Assembly (NCBI GenBank): GCA_016871055.1
Contig: VFZW01000016.1
Span: 1 to 37,313, forward strand
Length of the DNA stretch: 37,313 nt
DNA from: Acidobacteriota bacterium
GTDB lineage: Bacteria; Acidobacteriota; Terriglobia; Bryobacterales; Bryobacteraceae
Direction: 5' to 3'
Shown: one piece after another, positions 30,741 to 37,313 of the stretch
Numbering within the stretch: the first letter of the stretch is position 1
Layout of the letters: each line of letters starts with the position of its first letter
The notes under the pieces: model-generated
Told to the model about the DNA's origin: nothing
What the model saw: only the letters and a program-made list of their open reading frames with translations
Database searches by the model: none
Program-made: the position numbers and the translations under genes

Positions 30741-32021
30741 TCAGCGGCGAGCCAACCGCAGCCACTCGGCAAAAGCCTTTGAGTACGCTTCCACCAACAG
30801 TTCGCGAGGTGCACCGTCCGCGTTGACCAGCCCCTGCCGAAGGCCTCGGCCGAATGAGGCCGGACGGTCGATGTACTGACAGCGGAGGTAGCCGAGAATA
30901 TACGGCTTGGCCATGGCCTGCTGGAGGAATGCCTGCGTGAGGCGCGCGGCTTCGCGCTCCGAACCGGCCTGTTCAAAGATGGTCTTCGGATGCTCGGTGG
31001 TCGGGTAGCTGATGGCGTGATCGCAAATCAGCACGGGCTTGCCGGTGACGCTGTGGAGTGCGTTGATCTCGTCTTCGGGAAAGACGGTACTGGGCGGATA
31101 GAGTTCAGTGTAACGGTCGCCGGGTTGAACCGACACGGCATCGATGTATGGAGCCGCGGCCTTCAAAACGGATTCCGGATGGTCACCCGCGAGAAACCGT
31201 TCGCCGAAAACCAGATGATTGGGATCGTGTTTTCGTTGAGCCTTGCCGGCGGTTTCGTAGTACTCGCGGGCGATCATGGCGAGAAATATCTCATGGTCTT
31301 CTCGCACGACGTGGCGGCCGATAGCGACATGTGTGAGTCCCGTTGTCTCGAGTTCGCTCATCCGGCTGATCGATAAAGCGTAGAAAGAATTCAAGTCTTC
31401 CAGCCGCCCTGCGTATCTGCCGGCGAGGAACTCGGCATAACGCCGGCGGCCGGGCGCCCCGGCGGGAGGCAGGCGTATTTCGGTCACCCAGTCGGTCGCA
31501 CGTAACGCGCGTGTCTTGGCCAGATACCAGGTAGGCGTGTCGGTCCAGAAATAGCCGATGAGGTTGCGGTTTTCGCGATGCCGGCGGCAGGCCGCGGCGA
31601 TCACGCTCTCTAACTCGGCCTTCCAGACGGGGTCGAACACATCGGGGAACATGTAGGAATCGCGCTGCCCCGATCGCGGAGCGGAGCGGTGCTTCTCCGT
31701 GGCCGCTGTCGCAATCGCTGCGAAGTAGGGCATCGAACCCTCATGCTCCTGCGGTCCTCCATAGCCGAGGTTGTTCATGTTCCACGAGCGCAGCCGGGCA
31801 GGCAGTTCCTTGCGCTGAACGCCCTCTTCGAGCGCTCCTGCGTGGTTGACGCCGAGGGCGACATAACCGTTTCCGGACGGTGTGACCAGAAAATCTCTGC
31901 CTCCGGTCTTATCCAGACGAAACCAGCCGGTTGACTTGAACTTCGGGCTCGCAAGCCCGCCGTAAGGATCTTGATCCTGGGCTTGCAACGCCAACTGGGC
32001 CGCAGGAAAGGAATATGTCAC
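30741..32021 (-). CDS. Agarase-like glycoside hydrolase
   Basis: 426 residues from GTG 32021. The region from about 30 (TGWFRLDKTGGRDFLVTPSG) with YVALGVNHAGA is typical of agarase-like TIM-barrel hydrolases (GH50/GH42-related). Later landmarks are NLIGYFWTDTPTWYLA, DAVSVQPGDRYTELY, GKPVLICDHAISYP and PYILGYLRCQYIDR with GLRQGLVNADG. The acid/base position, often DNE in active relatives, reads TDTP here, so activity on agar-type galactans is unsure. No signal peptide is visible from this start; either the N-terminus is lost or the protein is cytoplasmic. The sequence just upstream on the same strand is a broken frame, which supports local decay. Confidence 0.72.
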   Translation of the reverse strand: MTYSFPAAQLALQAQDQDPYGGLASPKFKSTGWFRLDKTGGRDFLVTPSGNGYVALGVNHAGALEEGVQRKELPARLRSWNMNNLGYGGPQEHEGSMPYFAAIATAATEKHRSAPRSGQRDSYMFPDVFDPVWKAELESVIAAACRRHRENRNLIGYFWTDTPTWYLAKTRALRATDWVTEIRLPPAGAPGRRRYAEFLAGRYAGRLEDLNSFYALSISRMSELETTGLTHVAIGRHVVREDHEIFLAMIAREYYETAGKAQRKHDPNHLVFGERFLAGDHPESVLKAAAPYIDAVSVQPGDRYTELYPPSTVFPEDEINALHSVTGKPVLICDHAISYPTTEHPKTIFEQAGSEREAARLTQAFLQQAMAKPYILGYLRCQYIDRPASFGRGLRQGLVNADGAPRELLVEAYSKAFAEWLRLARR

Positions 32022-32037
32022 GCCTTCGCATTACTCC

Positions 32038-32484
32038 TCATGATGCGGCGCGGCGGCTTTGGTTGTCTAGCGAGTTGATGTCCGCAAAGTGCAGTCCGGA
32101 CACGAATTCCGGAGCCAAACGCTCTTTCCGCGTAATCCGCAACGTCCACGACGCGGCTTCCCGCGTTTCAGAGGGCCTTGCAACGAAATACGGCAGACCG
32201 TTCGAGCTTTCGGGCCAGACGGCATGACCGCACGGACGGTGCCAGAGTCCACCACAGGGATAAAATGCGAGGTGGAAAAACTTTGGCTCCCCGAGACGAA
32301 CAAAATACGTACCGTTCTCCTGGAGAAATTGCAGAAGGCCGATTTCTCTGTTGTAAACAAAGGAGGTTGCCGCTTCCCCGCCCCATTGCCCAGCGTCTCA
32401 GTCTTGAGCCCATGGATCCAGATTCGGCGATCCCGACAAAACAGCTTCTGCGAGCATGGTTGAGGCCCTGTACCCTTCCGGCAT
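32038..32484 (-). pseudogene. Unidentified reading frame interrupted by one TGA
   Basis: From ATG 32484 the minus strand reads PEGYRASTMLAEAVLSGSPN, then WAQD, a TGA (32398-32400), and then continues open for 119 more residues to the stop at 32038-32040. The downstream part has no ATG or GTG near its beginning and reads like real protein (FVYNREIGLLQFL, GTYFVRLGEPKFFHLAFYP, ASWTLRITRKERLAPEF). I recognise no family. It ends 16 bases before the agarase-like gene on the same strand. A point mutation in a former gene is the simplest explanation; readthrough or selenocysteine is not supported by anything else visible. Confidence 0.45.
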
Positions 32485-32528
32485 CCGGCCACTCGGGATA
32501 TGATCATACTGAGAGTGTGGTCTGGCGA

Positions 32529-32768
32529 GTGTCGAACGCGTAACCGTTACCCTTCCAGATGATTTAGTGTGGGACATCGACCGACGAGAGAAGAATTGCA
32601 GCAGGGTTCATCGCGGAGGCCGTGCGTAGCGAACTCGATCGTCGTCGGCGCGAGGAACTTCGGCGCTCTCTCGAAAACCCCCATCCAGAGAGCCCCGAGT
32701 TTGCAGGACACGCCCGCCAAGCAACCATCCGGACGGTATCCGCTCGCCAACCAGACGTGGAACTATAG
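32529..32768 (+). pseudogene. Frameshifted ribbon-helix-helix (CopG/MazE-like) antitoxin remnant
   Basis: One frame from 32531 reads VERVTVTLPDDLVWDIDRRE, the beta-strand and first helix of an RHH antitoxin. At the GGG run (32604-32606) one extra base shifts the continuation into another frame, which reads FIAEAVRSELDRRRREELRR and then SLENPHPESPEF. This matches, from memory, small antitoxins common in Acidobacteria. A second slip near the start (GTG at 32529) would be needed to reach a start codon. After PEF the family similarity is lost and the frame ends at TAG 32766-32768. No PIN or MazF toxin gene follows, so the module is a relic. Confidence 0.6.
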
Positions 32769-32771
32769 AAT
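32766..32771 (+). promoter_or_regulatory. -10 element of the membrane-protein operon
   Basis: TAGAAT ends 6 bases before ATG 32778, the start of a 26-codon leader frame, so the transcript would begin at that ATG. The hexamer overlaps the stop of the antitoxin remnant. Confidence 0.4.
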
Positions 32772-32777
32772 ATAACA

Positions 32778-32858
32778 ATGATCGCGAACGTACTCCAGAA
32801 ACCCCTACCGCCGCCGCGCGTGCGATGCCGGTCAACAGCTCAGGAGTCCACGCATTGA
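32778..32858 (+). CDS. Possible 26-codon leader ORF
   Basis: ATG 32778 opens a short frame (IANVLQKPLPPPRVRC and on) that ends at TGA 32856-32858. That stop overlaps the TTG (32855-32857) that I favour as the start of the following membrane protein, giving a TTGA coupling site. A Shine-Dalgarno AGGAG (32842-32846) lies inside the leader, 8 bases before the TTG. The peptide contains PLPPPRV, a proline run that could slow ribosomes. Function as a leader is inferred. Confidence 0.35.
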   Translation: MIANVLQKPLPPPRVRCRSTAQESTH

Positions 32859-34825
32859 CCGAACGCCGGACTTGGGTCCTGGATTTCTTCCTAATCGTCG
32901 TGATGGCGGCCGTTTTGATCTGGCCGATCTTCAAGACAAAGTACTACGAGAACTGGGGAACGATCGATTCCACGTTCATCGCCGACGGCCGCTACCTCTC
33001 CGAAAACCTGCCGCACCCCGGCTGGCAGCCGCTTTGGTACGGCGGCGCGCGCTTCGACTACGTCTACCCGCCGGCGCTGCGCTACGGCACCGCGCTGTTG
33101 ACCAAGGCGCTGCCGATCATCCCCGCGCGCGCCTATCACCTCTACACTGCGATCTTCTACACTCTCGGCATCGGGTTTATCTATCTGCTCGTCCGCATCG
33201 GCAGCCGCGCGCGCGGGTATGCGTGGTTCGCCGCGATGGCGGCCGCGACGCTCTCGCCGACATACCTGTTCCTCGCCCACATCCGTGCCGACACGCAACC
33301 GTTTATGCCGCAGCGGCTCAACGTGCTTGTGCGCTACGGCGAAGGCCCACATATCACGTCGTTCTCGATACTGCCGATCGCACTTGCGCTGGCGTGGTAC
33401 GGTTTGCGCGCGGGCAAGCACCGCTGGCTGGCGGGATCGGCCATCGCTTGCGCCGCGGTCGTCTCGAATAACTTCTACGGCGCGACGTCGCTCGCGATCT
33501 TCTTCCCAATCGTTTGTTGGGCCGTCTACACCGAAACGAGAGACTGGAAAATTCTCATCCGCGCGGCCGTCACCGCGCTGCTTGCTTACGGCCTCTGCGC
33601 ATCTTGGCTTTCGCCTTCGTTTCTCAAGATCACTTCGAGAAATCTTGCGCTAGTGGCACAGCCCGGCAACTGGTGGTCGACGGCCCTGGCGCTCCTAGCG
33701 GCCGCTGCCTTTATCGCGGTCACTTGGCGGTGGGCGCGGCGCGGCATGTCCGCATGGACAATCTTCGTTCTCGGCGCGGCGCTCTTCTTTTCGCTCAACG
33801 TTCTCGGCCACTACTACTTCCAGTTCCGAGTCTCCGGCGAACCCGAACGGCTCGTTCCCGAAGCCGATCTCTGCATCATTCTGCTCCTCGGCCTGGCGCT
33901 GCACTCCGCGTGGAACAAGTGGCCGGACGCCAACCGCCGCGCGCTGACCGCCGCGCTCGCCGTCGCGCTTTTCGTTCCCGGTGGCGCGTACCTCGTCAAG
34001 CCCTGGCATCATCTTGTTGTACGCACGTCGGAATACAAGCACCGCCTCGAATATCAGATCGCCGAATGGGTAAACACCCACCGCCCCGGTATGCGCAACT
34101 ACGTTACAGGCACGTTGCGCTTCTGGTGGAATGTCTGGTTCAGCGAAGCGCAACTGGGCGGTGGCTCCGAACAGGGCCTGCAGAACATGACCATCATGCC
34201 CATGTTCTGGAAACTTGTGCTTGGCAACGAAGGGAAACACGACAAACTCTGGCTCCAGGCGTTTGGTGTCGACACACTAATCGTCAATGACAAGACTTCC
34301 GATCTGCCGATCTGCGATTTTCAACACCCGCACAAGTACAAGGGCGTATTGCCAGTCCTGTGGGAAGACGGCAAAGGCAATTGGATCTACGAAGTGCCGC
34401 GTAAACATCCCGGGCTGGCGCGCGTTGTCGAATCGTCGCGTTACGCAACGCTTCGCGAACCGGCCAACGGGGAAGACATGGAAGCGGTGGCGAGTTACGT
34501 CGCCGTCCTCGAGTCACCCGAGACGCCGGCGGCTTCGACCAGGTGGCTCGCCAGCGATACTCTCGAAATCGCGGCCGAAACGAAGGCCGGCGAGTCGCTC
34601 GCCATACAGGTCGCGCACGACCCGTATTGGCGCGCCGAAGAGAACGCGACGCGCTACGACGTCTCGAAAGACCCGTTCGGCCAGATGCGCGTCGATCTCC
34701 CAGCGGGAAAGCACCTCATTCGCATACGCTTCGAAACGCCGCTCGAGAATCAAATCGGCCGCGCCGCTTTCGCGGCATCGATCCTGATCGCCTGCCTGCT
34801 ATTGCTCCGGAAACAGCCGAAATGA
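32855..34825 (+). CDS. Polytopic membrane protein, PTPS-related/YfhO-like (first paralogue)
   Basis: 656 residues from TTG 32855, chosen for the strong AGGAG 8 bases upstream; ATG 32825, 30 bases earlier and in frame, is the alternative and has no ribosome-binding site. About ten to twelve hydrophobic segments occupy the first 420 residues, starting with VLDFFLIVVMAAVLIWPIF. A loop with DGRYLSENLPHPGW and YVYPPALRYGTALL recalls the 6-pyruvoyl-tetrahydropterin-synthase-related membrane domain, and VLVRYGEGPH is shared with the next gene. The C-terminal part is a YfhO-like extracytoplasmic beta domain followed by one last segment (AAFAASILIACLLLL). These are GT-C-like proteins of uncertain function, possibly glycosyl transfer to surface polymers. 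The stop overlaps the next ATG (ATGA). Confidence 0.8.
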   Translation: MTERRTWVLDFFLIVVMAAVLIWPIFKTKYYENWGTIDSTFIADGRYLSENLPHPGWQPLWYGGARFDYVYPPALRYGTALLTKALPIIPARAYHLYTAIFYTLGIGFIYLLVRIGSRARGYAWFAAMAAATLSPTYLFLAHIRADTQPFMPQRLNVLVRYGEGPHITSFSILPIALALAWYGLRAGKHRWLAGSAIACAAVVSNNFYGATSLAIFFPIVCWAVYTETRDWKILIRAAVTALLAYGLCASWLSPSFLKITSRNLALVAQPGNWWSTALALLAAAAFIAVTWRWARRGMSAWTIFVLGAALFFSLNVLGHYYFQFRVSGEPERLVPEADLCIILLLGLALHSAWNKWPDANRRALTAALAVALFVPGGAYLVKPWHHLVVRTSEYKHRLEYQIAEWVNTHRPGMRNYVTGTLRFWWNVWFSEAQLGGGSEQGLQNMTIMPMFWKLVLGNEGKHDKLWLQAFGVDTLIVNDKTSDLPICDFQHPHKYKGVLPVLWEDGKGNWIYEVPRKHPGLARVVESSRYATLREPANGEDMEAVASYVAVLESPETPAASTRWLASDTLEIAAETKAGESLAIQVAHDPYWRAEENATRYDVSKDPFGQMRVDLPAGKHLIRIRFETPLENQIGRAAFAASILIACLLLLRKQPK

Positions 34826-36792
34826 CTCGCCTCTGGACGCCGGCGATTCTGCTAATCCTGTTGAACGCGCTGCTCAACTGGCGCATCCTGCTTCCGGGCG
34901 TCACCGTTTATCGCGGATCGATCGAGTCCGGCTACGCCTACATGGGCAAGATATTCGCGGCCAATCCAGACTATCTGTCGTGGAATCCGCTCCAATACTG
35001 CGGCATTCCGATGCACTTCGTTTATCTGCCGTTGGTACCCTATCTCGACGCGCTTTTCATGCGGCTTCTACCGGATGCCGACGCAACGAACGTCCATCGC
35101 GTCGTCTGCTCGATCGCGGTATTTATCGCGCCCGCGTTCTTGTATTGGCTGCTGCGCGATTGGACCGGCGATACTCGCTTGGGAGTGTGGTCTGCCATCG
35201 CCCTGACGTTTCTCTCGCCGCTCTATCGTTTGATCGAAGTCATCAACCTCGATCGCGGCGTACTGAAAGTGCCATGGCGCGTTCAAGTCTTGATCAAGTA
35301 CGGCGAAGGGCCCCATGGCGTCGGGCTTGTCTTCTTTCTGCTTGCGCTTCTATTTGTTCGCCGCGCTGCGCTCACCGGTGGACGCAACGTGCTTTACGCT
35401 GCCATCGCGCTCGCCGCCACCGTGCTGTCGAGCTGGGTGGCCGGTCTCGCCCTGGCGTTCGCTGTTTTGATGCTCTTGTTCGTGCATTTGCGGGACGCCG
35501 AGTTTCACCATCGCCGTGTGATTCTTTCCGGGCTGATCGGTTACGGCTTCGCGTGCTTCTGGCTCACGCCCTCGTTCGTCGCGCAGATGGCGTACAACTG
35601 GCCGCAGGATGCATTCGGATTTCAGTTCCAGCGCATTGAGCGAGTCTCGATGATCGCGTGGGCCGTCGCGCTTCTTGTTATTCGCGCCGCGTTCCTCCGA
35701 TTCCCGTCGCAGCGCTACCTTTGCTGGATTCTGCTGTGCGGATTCGGATTCGGATTCCCTGTCATGCTCTTCTACCGCTACGGCATTAATCCGTTTCCGG
35801 AGTCGCGCCGCTACGCGCTCGAGTTCGAACTCTTCGTCATTTTGGTTTGGGTGGCGTGCGTCCGAATGCTGCGCGCCAAACCCGATTGGCGTTGGCGTTG
35901 GGCGGGCATGTTCGTCCTGCTCATGGGACTGCTCTCCGAGACGCCGCACGTCGTCAAGTACACGACGCACTTTTACTCGGCCTGGAAACCCGTACCGGTC
36001 CGAGACGCCAAGCAGCACAAGATCGCGGCCGCCATCGCGGCTTTACAGCCGAGCGGGCGTGTGTTCGCCAGCGGCGAGACGCGGTTCCGCCTAAACGCCT
36101 GGTATCCGGTCGCTCAAGCGGGTGGGGTCTTCGAGTCCGGCCTGAAGTCGCGCACCGCGCTCGCTCTTGCGTTTCAATTGCGGACCGATCTCGGAATACC
36201 AGCGGGCCACGAGGGTGAGGCCTCGGTGCATCTGCTGCATGCCCTCGGCGCCGAGTACATCGTCGTCCATGACGCGACTTCCGACGATTTCTACCGGGAC
36301 TTTAAGAACCCCAAGAAGTTCGAAGGCGTGCTCGAAAAGGCCTGGTTCGACGGCGGCGATGCAATCTACCGCGTACCGCACTTCCGCTTCGCGCTCCCAG
36401 TCACGGCCGAGGAACTGCCCCGCGGCTTGGCGATCGACGGTGATCGCAATCCTTGGAAAAAGTACAGCGAGGCCATCGCCGACCCGGCTCGCCCGCAGCT
36501 GGACTTCACTTGGCGCACCGCGCGCTACGCCGCCATCACGGGCGCGCTGCAAAGTGGCTCGACCATCGCCATCAATGTCCCGCACGATCCGAATTGGCAC
36601 GCCTACATCAACGGCCGGCCCGTCCCGCTCGCGAAGACCGCCGTCGACATGATGACGGCGGGCCCGCTTCCCGCCGACGGCGGACGACTCGATTTACGTT
36701 TTGAACCCTCGACCGAAGAATACGCCTGCGCGGCGATCAGCGTCTTTACGATTCTTGGCGCGATGATCTTCTTCTTGCGCAAGAGGTCCTAA
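34822..36792 (+). CDS. Polytopic membrane protein, PTPS-related/YfhO-like (second paralogue)
   Basis: 656 residues from ATG 34822, the same length as the preceding protein from its TTG start. The frame is open further upstream, but ATG 34822 gives a clean first membrane segment (LWTPAILLILLNALLNWRIL) and an ATGA overlap with the previous stop. It shares the order of parts with its neighbour: an early loop ending in NPLQYCGIPMHFVYLPLVPY, the motif VLIKYGEGPH, a CFWLTPSF segment, a C-terminal extracytoplasmic domain (INVPHDPNWHAYINGRPVPL) and a final anchor (SVFTILGAMIFFLRKRS). The pair looks like a tandem duplication, possibly working as a heterodimer. The substrate is unknown. The YihY/BrkB gene starts 4 bases after its stop. 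Confidence 0.8.
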   Translation: MTRLWTPAILLILLNALLNWRILLPGVTVYRGSIESGYAYMGKIFAANPDYLSWNPLQYCGIPMHFVYLPLVPYLDALFMRLLPDADATNVHRVVCSIAVFIAPAFLYWLLRDWTGDTRLGVWSAIALTFLSPLYRLIEVINLDRGVLKVPWRVQVLIKYGEGPHGVGLVFFLLALLFVRRAALTGGRNVLYAAIALAATVLSSWVAGLALAFAVLMLLFVHLRDAEFHHRRVILSGLIGYGFACFWLTPSFVAQMAYNWPQDAFGFQFQRIERVSMIAWAVALLVIRAAFLRFPSQRYLCWILLCGFGFGFPVMLFYRYGINPFPESRRYALEFELFVILVWVACVRMLRAKPDWRWRWAGMFVLLMGLLSETPHVVKYTTHFYSAWKPVPVRDAKQHKIAAAIAALQPSGRVFASGETRFRLNAWYPVAQAGGVFESGLKSRTALALAFQLRTDLGIPAGHEGEASVHLLHALGAEYIVVHDATSDDFYRDFKNPKKFEGVLEKAWFDGGDAIYRVPHFRFALPVTAEELPRGLAIDGDRNPWKKYSEAIADPARPQLDFTWRTARYAAITGALQSGSTIAINVPHDPNWHAYINGRPVPLAKTAVDMMTAGPLPADGGRLDLRFEPSTEEYACAAISVFTILGAMIFFLRKRS

Positions 36793-36796
36793 CGCC

Positions 36797-36918
36797 GTGC
36801 GCCGCTTCTTCATCGTCCTCCGCCGCGCGTTCATGAACTCGTGGATCGACGGCTGCTTCGGCATCGCCAAGGGCGCGGCCTACTCCGGTCTGCTCGCGCT
36901 GTTTCCGGTGTTATCGAC
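36797..36918 (+). pseudogene. YihY/BrkB-family membrane protein, interrupted by an insertion sequence
   Basis: From GTG 36797, 4 bases after the upstream stop, the product begins RRFFIVLRRAFMNSWIDGCF and GIAKGAAYSGLLALFPVLST. This is the conserved N-terminus of the YihY/virulence factor BrkB family, normally about 280-300 residues with six membrane segments. After about 41 residues the similarity ends and the sequence becomes that of an insertion sequence; the frame continues only to 37057 as a 86-residue chimera. The gene is therefore truncated here; its remainder would lie beyond the IS and the window. It was the third gene of the membrane-protein operon. Confidence 0.75.
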
Positions 36919-37313
36919 TGTGGTTCTCGCAAACCCCGAAGTTGCTGATAAATTGGGGGTTGTCCTTCATCCTTCGATTCCCTTGTTTGCCTCCGTTGGT
37001 GGCGCCGGCGGCGGCTTTCTTGGCTTTCTTTCGCCAGCGAATGGCGCTTCAGCTTGAGATTCTGGCCCTCCGCATCAGCTCGGTGTACTGCAACGGTCGA
37101 TACAGCGGCTGAAGCTGACGGCTGCGGATCGATTCCTGTGGGCCTTGTTGGCGGCGGTCTGGACGGATTGGCAACTGAGTTCCATTATTATCAAGCCGGC
37201 GACGGTGATCGGTTGGCATCGCAAGGGCTTCCGGCTGTTCTGGACGTGGAAGATTCGGCGGGGGAGGCCGGGGCGACCGGCAGTCCCGGCGGATGTCCGA
37301 TCCTTGATTCGTG
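36919..37313 (+). mobile_element. Insertion sequence (IS3/IS481-like rve transposase), left part
   Basis: The element begins where YihY similarity stops; I place the boundary near 36919-36922 at a TGTGG, because many elements of this group start with TG, but neither the terminal repeat nor a target duplication can be confirmed. It extends past the window edge. Confidence 0.6.
37041..37313 (+). pseudogene. Frameshifted integrase-core transposase, N-terminal part
   Basis: From ATG 37041 one frame reads ALQLEILALR; after CTCCGC at 37068-37073 the continuation lies in another frame as VLQRSIQRLKLTAADRFLW, then KPATVIGWHRKGFRLFWTW and RRGRPGRPAVPADVRSLIR to the window edge. In related transposases these are joined as LALRHQL-VLQRS, which would be restored by adding one C before the ATC at 37074. 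A single-base deletion (or sequencing error) therefore separates the two parts. The family is the integrase-core (rve, DDE) transposase group common in Acidobacteria. The first 80 bases of the gene may start at a non-ATG codon further upstream (for example TTG 37020). Confidence 0.7.

Noticed and set aside
32398-32400. Selenocysteine reading of the in-frame TGA
   Set aside because: No SECIS-like hairpin was recognised after it, no Sec machinery is in the window, and the surrounding region contains other decayed genes.
32089-32463. Plus-strand frame of 124 codons opposite the TGA-interrupted frame
   Set aside because: It has an ATG and no internal stop, but composition is Arg/Pro-rich with fewer protein-like features than the minus-strand reading; kept only as an alternative reading of the region.
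1-37313. Composite transposon bounded by the two insertion sequences
   Set aside because: The elements belong to different families (IS630-type and rve-type), and the intervening DNA carries core genes such as aspS, hisS and scpAB.
1-37313. CRISPR array, rRNA or tRNA gene
   Set aside because: No regularly spaced direct repeats and no tRNA- or rRNA-like sequence were seen in the intergenic regions.

Overview
The window reads as a piece of an Acidobacteriota chromosome, most likely of the Bryobacterales/Solibacter type. The reasons are the high GC content, the Ser/Thr kinase joined to a TolB/WD40-like sensor, the DUF1501 plus planctomycete-type cytochrome (PSD1/DUF1549/DUF1553) pair, many twin-arginine-headed Gfo/Idh and hydrolase proteins, and palindromic intergenic repeats. 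The assignment comes from family recognition only; there is no rRNA, tRNA or CRISPR array in the window.

Layout. Positions 2-85 are the last codons of an IS630-type transposase. From 143 to 5256, all on the minus strand, an AAA/DUF4143 ATPase overlaps a gamma-class carbonic anhydrase, which is followed by hisS and then, after a 366-base gap with its own promoter and a palindromic repeat, aspS. An AT-rich intergenic island (5257-5432) separates these from a plus-strand run: an S9 (DPP5-like) peptidase, scpA, scpB, an RluB-type pseudouridine synthase, a CoA-binding protein and a small acidic protein. The gap at 10319-10746 is packed with repeats. A Ser/Thr kinase gene (10747-13334) follows and is split by a frame change exactly where a membrane anchor is expected.

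The middle (13354-24394) looks like an extracytoplasmic glycan and redox block. DUF1501 and the PSD1 cytochrome run leftward. Diverging from them with only 3 bases between start codons are an HGSNAT/DUF5009 membrane acetyltransferase, an ankyrin + CxxCH + alpha-toroid protein, a sulfatase, a Tat-lipoprotein aldose epimerase and an unknown protein. A Gfo/Idh oxidoreductase with a Gly/Pro/Arg-rich insert faces them. Next come an esterase, a PVA-dehydrogenase-like quinocytochrome and a YqjM-like flavin oxidoreductase in a tight run, a second Gfo/Idh gene, a seven-haem cytochrome and an agarase-like glycoside hydrolase.

The right end (32022-37313) mixes decayed genes with an operon. There is a reading frame broken by one TGA and a frameshifted ribbon-helix-helix antitoxin remnant. 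Then come a 26-codon leader ORF coupled to two tandem 656-residue PTPS-related/YfhO-like membrane proteins, and a YihY/BrkB gene interrupted by an insertion sequence whose transposase has lost one base. A recurrent theme is a -10-like hexamer only 6-13 bases ahead of the start codon, suggesting widespread leaderless or near-leaderless transcripts.
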